Below are positions 8,316 through 16,948 of a DNA stretch of 64,000 nucleotides, piece by piece (the first letter of the stretch is position 1; each line of letters starts with the position of its first letter). The notes beneath the pieces were generated by a model. The model saw only the letters and a program-made list of their open reading frames with translations, had not been told where the DNA came from and made no database searches. The stretch is taken from positions 3,100,001-3,164,000 of the forward strand of contig NZ_CP086253.1 of assembly GCF_003382565.3 (NCBI RefSeq), written 5' to 3'. The translations under genes and the position numbers were made by a program. Source of the DNA: Pectobacterium aquaticum. Lineage in GTDB: Bacteria; Pseudomonadota; Gammaproteobacteria; Enterobacterales; Enterobacteriaceae.

Positions 8316-9374
8316 TTGAACGTAACGACAAAAGAGATTGCCCTTGAACCCGCCGATAACCAACGCCTGCTCAGCCTTTGCGGTCCGTTTGATGACAATA
8401 TTAAACAGTTAGAACGCCGCTTAGGCATCGAGATCAACCGCCGGGATAATCAATTTAAACTGGTCGGCAAAAGCCTGCTGACGCAAGCTGCCGCCGATAT
8501 CCTGCATCGTCTATATGTCGATACGGCCCCAATACGTGGCGTCATCGGTGATATCGATCCTGAGCAAATTCACCTTGCGATTAAAGAATCTCGCGTGCTG
8601 GAACAGTCTGCAGAACACATTCCTGACTATGGCAAAGTGGTCAATATCCGCACCAAACGCGGCGTGATAAAACCGCGCACGCCAAATCAGGCACAGTATG
8701 TCGCCAATATCCTTGATCACGACATCACGTTCGGCGTTGGCCCTGCGGGAACAGGGAAAACCTACTTAGCTGTCGCTGCCGCCGTAGATGCACTGGAGCG
8801 TCAGGATATTCGCCGCATTCTGTTAACGCGCCCAGCCGTCGAAGCGGGTGAAAAGCTGGGTTTCCTGCCGGGCGATCTGAGCCAGAAAGTCGATCCTTAT
8901 TTGCGCCCACTTTATGATGCCCTGTTTGAAATGCTGGGCTTTGAGCGCGTCGAGAAGCTTATCGAACGTAACGTGATTGAAGTCGCGCCACTGGCTTACA
9001 TGCGTGGCCGAACGCTGAACGATGCCTTTATCATTCTGGATGAAAGCCAGAACACCACCATCGAACAAATGAAAATGTTCCTGACACGCATCGGGTTCAA
9101 CTCAAAAGCGGTCATCACCGGTGACGTCACGCAGATCGACCTGCCGAAGAATCTGAAATCCGGCTTACGCCACGCGATAGAAGTACTGGCCGATGTGGAA
9201 GAGATCAGTTTTAACTTTTTCCACAGCGAAGACGTGGTTCGCCATCCGGTGGTCGCGCGGATTGTGAATGCCTATGAAGCGTGGGAAAATGCCGAACAGA
9301 AACGTAAAGACGCCTTAGCAGAACAGCGTAAGCGTGAAGCACAGGCTGCGGCATCAGATCAGGAGCAAAAATGA
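8316..9374 (+). CDS. ybeZ: PhoH-like ATPase YbeZ
   Basis: A 352-residue P-loop ATPase of the PhoH family. In E. coli it is coupled to YbeY and linked to ribosome maturation and RNA metabolism. Walker A is GPAGTGKT at residues 142-149; Walker B is AFIILDESQN near 245. Start: TTG at 8316 (MNVTTKEIALEPADN), chosen because AAGAGGA lies six to nine bases upstream and the N-terminus then matches E. coli YbeZ. An in-frame ATG at 8268 would add 16 unconserved residues. The C-terminus is a charged Gln/Lys/Glu tail. The stop overlaps ybeY by four bases (ATGA), indicating translational coupling. Confidence 0.93.
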   Translation: MNVTTKEIALEPADNQRLLSLCGPFDDNIKQLERRLGIEINRRDNQFKLVGKSLLTQAAADILHRLYVDTAPIRGVIGDIDPEQIHLAIKESRVLEQSAEHIPDYGKVVNIRTKRGVIKPRTPNQAQYVANILDHDITFGVGPAGTGKTYLAVAAAVDALERQDIRRILLTRPAVEAGEKLGFLPGDLSQKVDPYLRPLYDALFEMLGFERVEKLIERNVIEVAPLAYMRGRTLNDAFIILDESQNTTIEQMKMFLTRIGFNSKAVITGDVTQIDLPKNLKSGLRHAIEVLADVEEISFNFFHSEDVVRHPVVARIVNAYEAWENAEQKRKDALAEQRKREAQAAASDQEQK

Positions 9375-9850
9375 GTCAGGTGATTCTGGATTTACAAATC
9401 GCCAGCGAGCAAGCACAGGGGCTACCGGAAGAAAAAGACTTTCAGCGCTGGCTGGAAGGCGTTCTGCCGCAGTTTCAGGAAGTCTCTGAAGTCACCATCC
9501 GTATCGTGGATGAGGCCGAAAGCCGCGACCTGAATAACACCTATCGTGGTAAAGACAAGCCGACCAACGTGCTATCGTTTCCTTTTGAGGCACCGCCTGA
9601 AGTCGAGCTTCCTTTGCTTGGCGATTTAATCATCTGCCGTCAGGTTGTCGAGCGTGAAGCCGCCGAGCAGGAAAAAACCGTAGAAGAGCACTGGGCGCAC
9701 ATGGTTGTCCATGGTAGCCTGCATCTGCTAGGGTACGACCATATCGAAGACAGCGAAGCCGAAGAAATGGAAGCGCTGGAAACCGAGATTATGCAGGGCA
9801 TGGGCTATGCCGATCCTTACCTTGCAGAAAAAGATGGCCTCACCGAATAA
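9371..9850 (+). CDS. ybeY: Endoribonuclease YbeY, rRNA maturation factor
   Basis: A 159-residue single-domain metalloenzyme of the UPF0054 family, involved in 16S rRNA 3' end maturation and late 70S quality control. The signature HGSLHLLGYDH sits at residues 114-124, giving the zinc ligands His114, His118 and His124. It is translationally coupled to ybeZ by an ATGA overlap, and corC and lnt follow in the same direction. The N-terminal half (TYRGKDKPTNVLSFPFE) matches the conserved substrate-groove region. Confidence 0.95.
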   Translation: MSQVILDLQIASEQAQGLPEEKDFQRWLEGVLPQFQEVSEVTIRIVDEAESRDLNNTYRGKDKPTNVLSFPFEAPPEVELPLLGDLIICRQVVEREAAEQEKTVEEHWAHMVVHGSLHLLGYDHIEDSEAEEMEALETEIMQGMGYADPYLAEKDGLTE

Positions 9851-9977
9851 ATAGAAATACATTTTATCTAGCCCGAAATCGGGAAGATATCGGGCATTTG
9901 TATTCACACATCAGCCACTGTGCCGCTTCCAGTTGCTGGTAATAATCCTTTAACAAGAGTGATGTTAATTAAAACGC

Positions 9978-10856
9978 ATGAGCGACGACCATTCTCAAAA
10001 CAGCGATGCACCCAGTCCCAAAAAGGGCTTCTTTTCTCTTATTCTTAATCAGCTTTTTCACGGCGAGCCAAAAGATCGTAACGGCTTACTCACTCTGATT
10101 CGTGATTCCGAACAGAATGAACTGATCGATCCTGAAACACGAGATATGCTCGAAGGCGTCATGGATATCGCCGACCAGCGTGTACGCGACATCATGATCC
10201 CTCGCTCGCAGATGATTACGCTCAAGCGCGATCAAACGCTGGAAGAGTGTCTGGACGTGATTATCGAATCCGCCCATTCTCGTTTCCCCGTGATTAGCGA
10301 AGATAAAGACCACATTGAAGGCATCCTGATGGCGAAGGATTTGCTGCCGTTTATGCGCAGCGATTCCGAACCATTCAGTATGGATAAAGTTCTGCGTTCC
10401 GCCGTGGTTGTGCCGGAAAGTAAACGCGTTGATAGAATGCTGAATGAGTTCCGCTCGCTGCGTTATCACATGGCGATTGTCATCGATGAGTTTGGTGGCG
10501 TATCCGGCCTAGTCACGATTGAAGATATTCTTGAGCTGATTGTCGGCGAAATTGAAGACGAATACGACGATGAAGAAGACAGAGATATTCGCCAGCTTAA
10601 TCGCCAGACCTACACCGTTCGTGCGTTAACCGATATCGAAGATTTTAACGAGGCTTTCGGTACACGGTTCAGCGATGACGAGGTCGACACCATTGGCGGC
10701 TTGGTTATGCAGTCTTTCGGCCATCTTCCTGCCCGTGGCGAAACCATCGACATAGAAGGTTACCTGTTTAAGGTTGCGATGGCGGACAGCCGCCGTATTA
10801 TTCAGGTTCATGTCAGAATCCCTGATAATGCCCCTCAACCAAAATTGGAAGAATAA
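9978..10856 (+). CDS. corC: CBS-domain protein CorC (YbeX)
   Basis: 292 residues. A pair of CBS domains covers about residues 65-190 and a CorC_HlyC C-terminal domain about 205-280; there are no transmembrane segments. In Salmonella CorC is associated with magnesium/cobalt efflux by CorA; in E. coli YbeX has been linked to ribosome metabolism, consistent with its place after ybeZ-ybeY. ATG 9978 follows a GAGTGATG purine stretch. An acidic run (EDEYDDEEDRD) at about 192-204 separates the two domains. The stop is one base before the proposed lnt start. Confidence 0.92.
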   Translation: MSDDHSQNSDAPSPKKGFFSLILNQLFHGEPKDRNGLLTLIRDSEQNELIDPETRDMLEGVMDIADQRVRDIMIPRSQMITLKRDQTLEECLDVIIESAHSRFPVISEDKDHIEGILMAKDLLPFMRSDSEPFSMDKVLRSAVVVPESKRVDRMLNEFRSLRYHMAIVIDEFGGVSGLVTIEDILELIVGEIEDEYDDEEDRDIRQLNRQTYTVRALTDIEDFNEAFGTRFSDDEVDTIGGLVMQSFGHLPARGETIDIEGYLFKVAMADSRRIIQVHVRIPDNAPQPKLEE

Positions 10857-10857
10857 T

Positions 10858-12393
10858 TTGGCAATGGTTGTCGCTTCTTTTCTACAACGCCAGCAGGTCA
10901 AAGCCCTGCTGGCGCTCTTATTTGGTGCCTGTGGCACGCTGGCATTTTCTCCCTTTGATTTCTGGCCCGCGGCGATTCTCTCGCTCATGGGTTTACAGGC
11001 GCTGACGCTCAACCGTACGAGTCGTCAGTCAGCCTCGATAGGGTTTTGCTGGGGATTGGGTCTGTTCGGTAGTGGCGTTAACTGGGTTTACGTCAGCATC
11101 GCCCAGTTTGGCGGAATGCCGGGCGCTGTCAATGTTGCGCTGGTCGTTCTGCTTGCAGCCTATTTGTCACTCTACCCTCTGCTGTTTTCTGCCCTGCTCT
11201 CACGCCTGTGGCCAAAGACGACACTGTGGCGTCTGGCGCTTGCTGCCCCTGTGCTCTGGCAGCTAACTGAATTTTTGCGCGGCTGGGTGCTCACCGGTTT
11301 TCCGTGGCTGCAATTCGGCTACAGCCAAATTGACGGCCCACTGAAAGGTATCGCGCCCATTCTGGGTATCGACACCATTACCTTCCTGTTGATGAGCCTC
11401 AGCGGGCTACTCGTTTATGCCATCAGTCAACGAAAAATCGTACCGGCGGCCATTGCTATCGGCGTTTTCGTTTTATCATGGCCGCTGCGCAACGTGCAGT
11501 GGTACACCCTGCAAACTGAACGCGCCGTCAATGTCGCGCTGGTACAGGGCAACATCCCGCAGGCTATGAAGTGGGAACAAGACGAGCTGCTGAACACGCT
11601 GAAGATTTATCTGGATAACAGCCTGCCCTATATGGACAAAGCGCCCATCGTTATCTGGCCGGAAACCGCGATTCCCGATATTGAAAGCCGTCAGGCTGCC
11701 TATTTGAAGCAGATTGATGATATTCTGCGTAGCCGTAATAGCAGCCTGATTACGGGTATCGTCGATATCCGCCGTGAGGGTAATAAAACCGATTTTTATA
11801 ACTCAGTGATCGTTTTGGGCGACAAAGATCCGTATCACTACCCCACAACGAACCGTTACAACAAAAACCATCTGGTACCTTTTGGCGAGTTTGTCCCGCT
11901 GGAAACGTTGTTACGTCCGCTAGCGCCGTTCTTCGATCTCCCCATGTCATCGTTCAGCCGCGGAGACTACGTTCAGCCTCAACTTTCTGTGCACGGCTTC
12001 AAGCTCAATGCCGCTATTTGTTATGAAATCATCTTAGGCCAGCAGTTGCGTGATAACTTCCGGCCAGACACCGATATGCTGCTGACCATCTCGAACGATG
12101 CCTGGTTTGGTCATTCAATCGGCCCGTGGCAACACTTCCAGATGGCTCGCATGCGCGCACTGGAATTAGGCCGTCCTCTGGTGCGTAGCACCAATAACGG
12201 CGTCACAGCGGTGATTACGCCTGATGGCAATGTCAGCGCTAGCCTGCCGCAGTTTACGCGCGCGGTGCTGAGCACGCAGGTCGTGCCAGCAACGGGGATA
12301 ACGCCTTATGCGCGCTTCGGTTCCTGTCCGCTCTGGAGCATTACGCTACTGGGCGGTGCCGCTGCCGCTTTCTTCGGTTTGCGTCGCCGATAA
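10858..12393 (+). CDS. lnt: Apolipoprotein N-acyltransferase
   Basis: An inner-membrane enzyme that adds the third acyl chain to the N-terminal Cys of lipoproteins, needed for Lol sorting. TM helices occupy about residues 10-215, followed by a periplasmic nitrilase domain with the expected catalytic residues: Glu in IWPETAIPD, Lys in YNKNHLVPFGEF and Cys in AAICYEII. A final TM helix precedes an Arg-rich end. The TTG at 10858 gives 511 residues, almost the E. coli length (512), and has GGAAG six bases upstream. An ATG at 10864 is the alternative; the in-frame ATG at 10774 lies inside corC and would add an unconserved extension. Confidence 0.93.
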   Translation: MAMVVASFLQRQQVKALLALLFGACGTLAFSPFDFWPAAILSLMGLQALTLNRTSRQSASIGFCWGLGLFGSGVNWVYVSIAQFGGMPGAVNVALVVLLAAYLSLYPLLFSALLSRLWPKTTLWRLALAAPVLWQLTEFLRGWVLTGFPWLQFGYSQIDGPLKGIAPILGIDTITFLLMSLSGLLVYAISQRKIVPAAIAIGVFVLSWPLRNVQWYTLQTERAVNVALVQGNIPQAMKWEQDELLNTLKIYLDNSLPYMDKAPIVIWPETAIPDIESRQAAYLKQIDDILRSRNSSLITGIVDIRREGNKTDFYNSVIVLGDKDPYHYPTTNRYNKNHLVPFGEFVPLETLLRPLAPFFDLPMSSFSRGDYVQPQLSVHGFKLNAAICYEIILGQQLRDNFRPDTDMLLTISNDAWFGHSIGPWQHFQMARMRALELGRPLVRSTNNGVTAVITPDGNVSASLPQFTRAVLSTQVVPATGITPYARFGSCPLWSITLLGGAAAAFFGLRRR

Positions 12394-12417
12394 TCGTCCC
12401 CTCCTCACATCCCTAAA

Positions 12418-12442
12418 GGCATGCTTTTGCATGTCTTTTTTA
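12418..12442 (+). terminator. Rho-independent terminator after lnt
   Basis: GGCATGC-TTTT-GCATGTC stem (one G-T pair) followed by TTTTTTATTT, 25 nt after the lnt stop. Confidence 0.8.
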
Positions 12443-12446
12443 TTTA

Positions 12447-12462
12447 TGGCACGGTATTTGCC
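12447..12462 (+). promoter_or_regulatory. Sigma-54 (RpoN) promoter upstream of gltI
   Basis: TGGCACGGTATTTGCC matches the -24/-12 consensus (TGGCACG-N4-TTGC), with GG at 12448-12449 and GC at 12460-12461 separated by exactly ten bases. Transcription would start near 12474, leaving a leader of about 370 nt before gltI. Apart from this, the palindrome at 12542-12587 and the gltI ribosome binding site (AAAGGAG), the 12443-12844 spacer holds nothing I can identify. Confidence 0.65.
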
Positions 12463-12541
12463 TATTATTACCCTGTAAAGGGTTGTTTCTGTATTTTTTT
12501 GGATACTACGTCGGCGTAAAGCGCTCTATTGGGGCAAGTAA

Positions 12542-12587
12542 CGCACCAAATCGGTGCCACCCTGTGACATTGCTACCATTTGGTGCG
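12542..12587 (+). promoter_or_regulatory. NtrC-like palindrome
   Basis: CGCACCAAAT (12542-12551) and its exact complement ATTTGGTGCG (12578-12587) form a 10-bp inverted repeat. The left arm contains GCACC-AAATC-GGTGC (12543-12557), which fits the NtrC half-site arrangement GCACC-N5-GGTGC. The right arm gives a weaker second match. It lies downstream of the sigma-54 promoter, an unusual position for an enhancer, so the assignment is tentative. Confidence 0.45.
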
Positions 12588-12844
12588 GCGGATATCGCAA
12601 AAAACAAACATTCCTATTTCAATCTATTTACAATCAGCTACTTTTTAACTGTATAGACAGTAACTTCGCGCTTTAACGGTGCAGCGTTATCACTGAGAAG
12701 TAGCAAAGTATTATGAGTGATGCAGCGATCCGCTGTTTACCTTGAAGACAATGTTAACTTGAAGATAACGGGCACATTAACCATACGGTTATTAATGACA
12801 GCGCTATCACTATTGCACTGTAACGACAGCAAAGGAGTTAGAAC

Positions 12845-13741
12845 ATGCAAATGCGTAAACTGGCATTATCACTGCTTCTGCTTGGCACCGCCGCCAGCGT
12901 AGCTCAGGCTGAAGATCTAGCCGGTACATTGAAAAAGGTCAAAGATAATGGCGTGATCGTCATTGGACACCGCGAATCGTCCGTGCCTTTCTCTTACTAT
13001 GACAACACGCAAAAAGTGGTCGGCTACTCTCAAGCCTACTCTGACAAAATTGTCGAAGCGGTTAAGAAAAAACTGGATGCGCCTAACCTGCAGGTCAAGC
13101 TACTCCCTATCACCTCTCAGAATCGTATCCCGCTGTTGCAGAACGGTACCTTTGATTTTGAATGTGGTTCAACGACTAACAACCTGGAACGTCAGAAACA
13201 AGCCGCGTTCTCTAACACCATTTTCGTGGTCGGTACACGTCTGTTAACCAAAAAAGATTCCGGCGTAAAAGACTTCCCAGATCTAGCGGGTAAAACCGTC
13301 GTCGTGACTTCCGGTACGACCTCTGAAGTTCTGCTGAACAAGCTGAATGAAGAAAAACAGCTGAAGATGCGCATCATCAGTGCGAAAGACCACGGCGACT
13401 CCTTCCGTACGCTGGAAAGCGGTCGTGCGGTTGCCTTTATGATGGATGATGCGTTGCTGGCGGGTGAACGTGCGAAAGCGAAAAGCGCCGATCAGTGGGA
13501 TATCGTCGGCAAAGCGCAGTCTGAAGAAGCCTACGGCTGTATGCTGCGTAAAGATGACCCACAATTCAAGAAACTGGTTGATGACACCATCGCTGAAGTT
13601 CAGACCTCCGGTGAAGCTGAAAAGTGGTTCGATCGCTGGTTCAAACAACCGATCCCACCAAAAGATCTTAACCTGAACTTTGCACTGTCAGACGAAATGA
13701 AAGCGCTGTTCAAAGCGCCAAATGACAAAGCACTAAACTAA
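12845..13741 (+). CDS. gltI: Glutamate/aspartate ABC importer, periplasmic binding protein
   Basis: 298 residues with a Sec signal peptide (MQMRKLALSLLLLGTAASVA, cleaved after AQA near residue 22). The mature part is a family-3 solute-binding protein with the ligand-contact motifs HRESSVPFSYYD, SQNRIPLLQNG, FECGSTTNN and MMDDALLAGE, nearly identical to E. coli GltI. It delivers glutamate and aspartate to GltJK in the inner membrane. ATG follows AAAGGAGTTAGAAC. A 219-bp spacer with three hairpins separates it from gltJ, so the binding protein is probably made in excess over the membrane subunits. Nitrogen control is suggested by the upstream sigma-54 site. Confidence 0.95.
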   Translation: MQMRKLALSLLLLGTAASVAQAEDLAGTLKKVKDNGVIVIGHRESSVPFSYYDNTQKVVGYSQAYSDKIVEAVKKKLDAPNLQVKLLPITSQNRIPLLQNGTFDFECGSTTNNLERQKQAAFSNTIFVVGTRLLTKKDSGVKDFPDLAGKTVVVTSGTTSEVLLNKLNEEKQLKMRIISAKDHGDSFRTLESGRAVAFMMDDALLAGERAKAKSADQWDIVGKAQSEEAYGCMLRKDDPQFKKLVDDTIAEVQTSGEAEKWFDRWFKQPIPPKDLNLNFALSDEMKALFKAPNDKALN

Positions 13742-13744
13742 TTA

Positions 13745-13947
13745 ATAATGAGAATAAGGGCAGAGCTATCTGCCCTCTGATTGCTGATTCGTGGCAGGAC
13801 AGACAGGCATGTGATGGTCGTTCCCCATCACATGTTGCCCCGAGAAATTTCGATAAACAGGAAAATAAACAATACACCTGTAGTTTGAAACAGAACGGGA
13901 ATATGGCCGCTCATCAATCTTCAGGGTAGCTTCGCTACCCTTTTTTT
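13745..13947 (+). ncRNA. sroC: SroC-like small RNA in the gltI-gltJ spacer
   Basis: In E. coli and Salmonella, SroC is cut from the gltIJKL transcript between gltI and gltJ and sponges GcvB. Here the same spacer has hairpins GGGCAGA-GCTA-TCTGCCC (13758-13775) and CATGTGATGG...CCATCACATG (13808-13834), then a strong terminator, GGGTAGC-TTC-GCTACCC with T7 (13924-13947), just before the gltJ ribosome binding site. Position, size and final terminator fit. The primary sequence was not aligned to SroC, and the 5' end is a guess. Confidence 0.45.
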
Positions 13948-13960
13948 ACCGGAGTTCGTT

Positions 13961-14701
13961 ATGTCAATAGATTGGAACTGGGGCATATTTTTACAAGACG
14001 CCCCCTTCGGCAACACAACCTACCTCGGGTGGATTTTGTCCGGCCTGCAAGTCACCGTTACATTATCTATCTGTGCCTGGATTATCGCCTTTCTTATTGG
14101 TTCTTTATTTGGAATCCTGCGTACCGTCCCAAATCGTTTTCTTGCGGGTATTGGCACCTGCTACGTCGAACTATTTCGCAACGTTCCACTGATTGTCCAG
14201 TTTTTTACCTGGTATCTGGTGGTTCCCGAGTTGCTTCCCGTCAACATCGGAATGTGGTTCAAAGCCGAGTTAGACCCGAATATTCAATTCTTCCTGTCAT
14301 CGATGATTTGTCTAGGGCTCTTCACCGCAGCGCGCGTTTGTGAGCAGGTGCGTGCGGGGATTCAGTCTTTACCACGCGGACAAAAAGCAGCAGGGCTGGC
14401 GATGGGCCTGACACTGCCGCAAACCTATCGCTATGTATTACTGCCGAATGCGTACCGCGTGATCGTTCCGCCGTTGACGTCAGAGATGCTGAATCTGGTA
14501 AAAAACTCAGCTATCGCTTCCACGATTGGTCTGGTGGATATGGCGGCACAAGCAGGGAAACTGCTGGACTACTCCGCCCACGCGTATGAATCCTTTACCG
14601 CTATCACGCTGGCGTACGTTGGCATCAATGCCATCATTATGTTGATTATGCAGGTCGTTGAGCGAAAAACCCGTTTGCCGGGCAATATGGGGAGCAAATA
14701 A
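13961..14701 (+). CDS. gltJ: Glutamate/aspartate ABC importer, permease GltJ
   Basis: 246 residues. An inner-membrane HisM/GltJ-type permease with about five TM helices and the EAA-loop-like segment RGQKAAGLAMGLTLPQTYRYVLLP at about 140-163, which contacts the ATPase. The N-terminus MSIDWNWGIFLQDAPFGNTT matches E. coli GltJ. It follows the spacer terminator by only 13 bp, so expression depends on read-through, with CGGAG upstream of ATG. The stop is three bases before gltK. Confidence 0.95.
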   Translation: MSIDWNWGIFLQDAPFGNTTYLGWILSGLQVTVTLSICAWIIAFLIGSLFGILRTVPNRFLAGIGTCYVELFRNVPLIVQFFTWYLVVPELLPVNIGMWFKAELDPNIQFFLSSMICLGLFTAARVCEQVRAGIQSLPRGQKAAGLAMGLTLPQTYRYVLLPNAYRVIVPPLTSEMLNLVKNSAIASTIGLVDMAAQAGKLLDYSAHAYESFTAITLAYVGINAIIMLIMQVVERKTRLPGNMGSK

Positions 14702-14704
14702 ATC

Positions 14705-15379
14705 ATGCATGAATTTGACTGGAGCTCAATTGGGCCAAGCATGCCGTACCTGATTCAGGGGATGGTCGTCACACTCAAAATTACGCTGACAGCTGTGGTA
14801 TTCGGGATTGTCTGGGGCACGATTCTGGCGGTGATGCGCCTGTCGCCGATAAAGGCCGTTAGTTGGTTTGCCAAACTGTATGTGAACCTGTTCCGCTCCG
14901 TTCCACTTGTCATGGTGCTGCTGTGGTTCTATCTGGTGGTTCCTAGCTTATTACAAAATGTGCTTGGGCTATCGCCGAAAACCGATATTCGACTGATTTC
15001 AGCTATGGTAGCCTTCTCGCTGTTCGAGGCAGCCTATTATTCGGAAATCATTCGTGCGGGTATTCTCAGCGTGTCACGCGGTCAATCCTCCGCAGCGTTA
15101 GCATTAGGCATGACGCACTGGCAATCCATGAAGCTGGTTATTCTGCCGCAGGCATTCCGCGCCATGGTGCCGCTGCTGCTGACGCAGGGGATTGTTCTGT
15201 TCCAGGACACCTCACTGGTTTACGTGCTCAGCCTCGCTGATTTCTTCCGTACCGCCTCAACCATCGGCGAGCGTGACGGAACACAAGTTGAAATGATCCT
15301 GTTTGCTGGGTTCATTTATTTTCTCTTCAGCATTACTGCCTCAATGCTGGTCAGTTACCTGAAAAAAAGGACGGTTTGA
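14705..15379 (+). CDS. gltK: Glutamate/aspartate ABC importer, permease GltK
   Basis: 224 residues; the second permease subunit, pairing with GltJ. It has about five TM helices and the cytoplasmic coupling loop SRGQSSAALALGMTHWQSMK at about 120-139. It begins MHEFDWSSIGPSMPYLIQGM, as in the E. coli protein. Its TGA overlaps the gltL ATG by one base, a sign of translational coupling. Confidence 0.95.
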   Translation: MHEFDWSSIGPSMPYLIQGMVVTLKITLTAVVFGIVWGTILAVMRLSPIKAVSWFAKLYVNLFRSVPLVMVLLWFYLVVPSLLQNVLGLSPKTDIRLISAMVAFSLFEAAYYSEIIRAGILSVSRGQSSAALALGMTHWQSMKLVILPQAFRAMVPLLLTQGIVLFQDTSLVYVLSLADFFRTASTIGERDGTQVEMILFAGFIYFLFSITASMLVSYLKKRTV

Positions 15380-16104
15380 TGATTTCCCTGAAAAATGTTT
15401 CTAAATGGTACGGCCAATTTCAGGTGCTAGCCGACTGCTCCACAGAAGTAAAAAAAGGTGAAGTTGTGGTCGTCTGCGGGCCTTCAGGCTCTGGCAAATC
15501 AACCCTGATCAAAACCGTAAACGGTCTGGAACCGATTCAAAAAGGTGAAATTACCGTCAATGGCATTGCCGTTAACGATAAAAAAACCAATCTGGCTCAG
15601 TTGCGTTCCAAAGTCGGGATGGTGTTCCAGCACTTCGAACTGTTCCCACACCTGTCGATTATCGAGAACCTGACGTTGGCGCAGGTGAAAGTGCTGAAAC
15701 GTAAGCGTGAAGACGCCAAAGCCAAAGCACAGAAGCTTCTGGAGCGCGTTGGGCTATCAGCACACGCCAACAAATTCCCAGGGCAACTTTCCGGCGGTCA
15801 GCAACAGCGTGTCGCTATCGCCCGCGCGCTGTGTATGGATCCTATCGCGATGTTATTTGACGAACCGACATCCGCGCTTGATCCAGAGATGATCAACGAA
15901 GTGTTGGACGTTATGGTTGAATTGGCGCAGGAAGGCATGACCATGATGGTCGTCACCCATGAAATGGGCTTTGCCCGTAAAGTGGCGCACCGCGTGATAT
16001 TTATGGATGAGGGCAAAATCGTTGAAGACACCCGCAAGGATGATTTCTTCAATAACCCACAGTCCGAACGCGCTAAAGACTTCCTGGCGAAAATCCTGCA
16101 TTAA
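15379..16104 (+). CDS. gltL: Glutamate/aspartate ABC importer, ATPase GltL
   Basis: 241 residues, the same length as E. coli GltL. Motifs in order: Walker A GPSGSGKST (about 34-42), Q-loop VFQHFELFPH, ABC signature LSGGQQQR, Walker B AMLFDEPTSALDP and the switch His in VVTHEMGFA. ATG 15379 is preferred over TTG 15376 because it gives the conserved MISLKNVSKWYGQFQVL start. A terminator follows at once, closing the operon. Confidence 0.96.
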   Translation: MISLKNVSKWYGQFQVLADCSTEVKKGEVVVVCGPSGSGKSTLIKTVNGLEPIQKGEITVNGIAVNDKKTNLAQLRSKVGMVFQHFELFPHLSIIENLTLAQVKVLKRKREDAKAKAQKLLERVGLSAHANKFPGQLSGGQQQRVAIARALCMDPIAMLFDEPTSALDPEMINEVLDVMVELAQEGMTMMVVTHEMGFARKVAHRVIFMDEGKIVEDTRKDDFFNNPQSERAKDFLAKILH

Positions 16105-16114
16105 TACTCAGATA

Positions 16115-16144
16115 AAGCGTGCCGCAAGGCACGCTTATTTTACC
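16115..16144 (+). terminator. Terminator closing gltIJKL
   Basis: AAGCGTGCC-GCAA-GGCACGCTT, a perfect 9-bp stem, followed by ATTTT. It may also serve the convergent ybeL. Confidence 0.85.
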
Positions 16145-16153
16145 CCCAACAGC

Positions 16154-16636
16154 CTACGGCTGAAACGGCTGACGGTGGAACAGGTCATGCGAGCATTTCG
16201 GACAGAGTGGCAAAACCTCCGGCGTGTAGAACGCAATATGATGATGGCAGTTCTCACACACCAGATTACCGAGCCCCACAACTTCACCGCTGTGGTACAC
16301 CCCGTGATGATTCACATCTTTGAAGATCTCACGCCATTCCAGCTGCGTTTTATCCGTAATATCCGCCAACTCCTGCCACAGGCTTTCCTTGATGACTCGC
16401 ATAAACACGCTGTCGGTAAACTCATCCTGACTTTCGTTATAGCTGCGAGCAAATTCTTCCAGATCGCGCTGAACGGCTTGAATCACCTGCTCTATTTCTT
16501 TTTGCGTCAGCTCCGAGCTTTCCTGCAAGGTTTTGCGGGCGCTCAGCACCAGACTGTCGAGATCGCGTTCACCATTGTTCAGCCGAGCCGTCACTGAAGC
16601 CATTAACTCGCGATAATAGCGGGCTAGTTTATTCAT
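16154..16636 (-). CDS. ybeL: YbeL family zinc-ribbon protein (DUF1451)
   Basis: 160 residues from the ATG at 16636, preceded by GGAGGAAGC; an upstream ATG at 16699 would add 21 unconserved residues. The first 100 residues are helical and charged (LEEFARSYNESQDEFTDSVF), followed by the invariant SLWQELADITDKTQLEWRE segment and a C-terminal zinc ribbon with CENC and CPKC pairs. Its function is unknown in E. coli. It converges on gltL and is divergent from leuS. The 16637-16948 spacer should hold the promoters of both ybeL and leuS; I could not assign them confidently. Confidence 0.92.
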   Translation of the reverse strand: MNKLARYYRELMASVTARLNNGERDLDSLVLSARKTLQESSELTQKEIEQVIQAVQRDLEEFARSYNESQDEFTDSVFMRVIKESLWQELADITDKTQLEWREIFKDVNHHGVYHSGEVVGLGNLVCENCHHHIAFYTPEVLPLCPKCSHDLFHRQPFQP

Positions 16637-16948
16637 GCTTCCTCCTGAATGAAGCGGGTTGAAGGGTGATAAAGAACGCCTATTCGCTGTCTGGCACATC
16701 TGGCCAAAACCGATACGTTACCTATCTCTCTCTATTTTAGATTATTTTTTCGGTACGCCTGATAAATTGTCGCCAATTTGCGCAACGCCTCGCAGTCTAT
16801 CGCTCACAGATCAGAAATATTCCTCAGTCGGGCGCTGGGTGTTGTTGCCCGCGCCGCTTACAGCTATGCTATGCGGATCTTTTGTTATGAATCAGAAGAG
16901 GCTACTCACGACGTAGCTATTCTTCACTAAACAGGACCCCTGGCAGCC

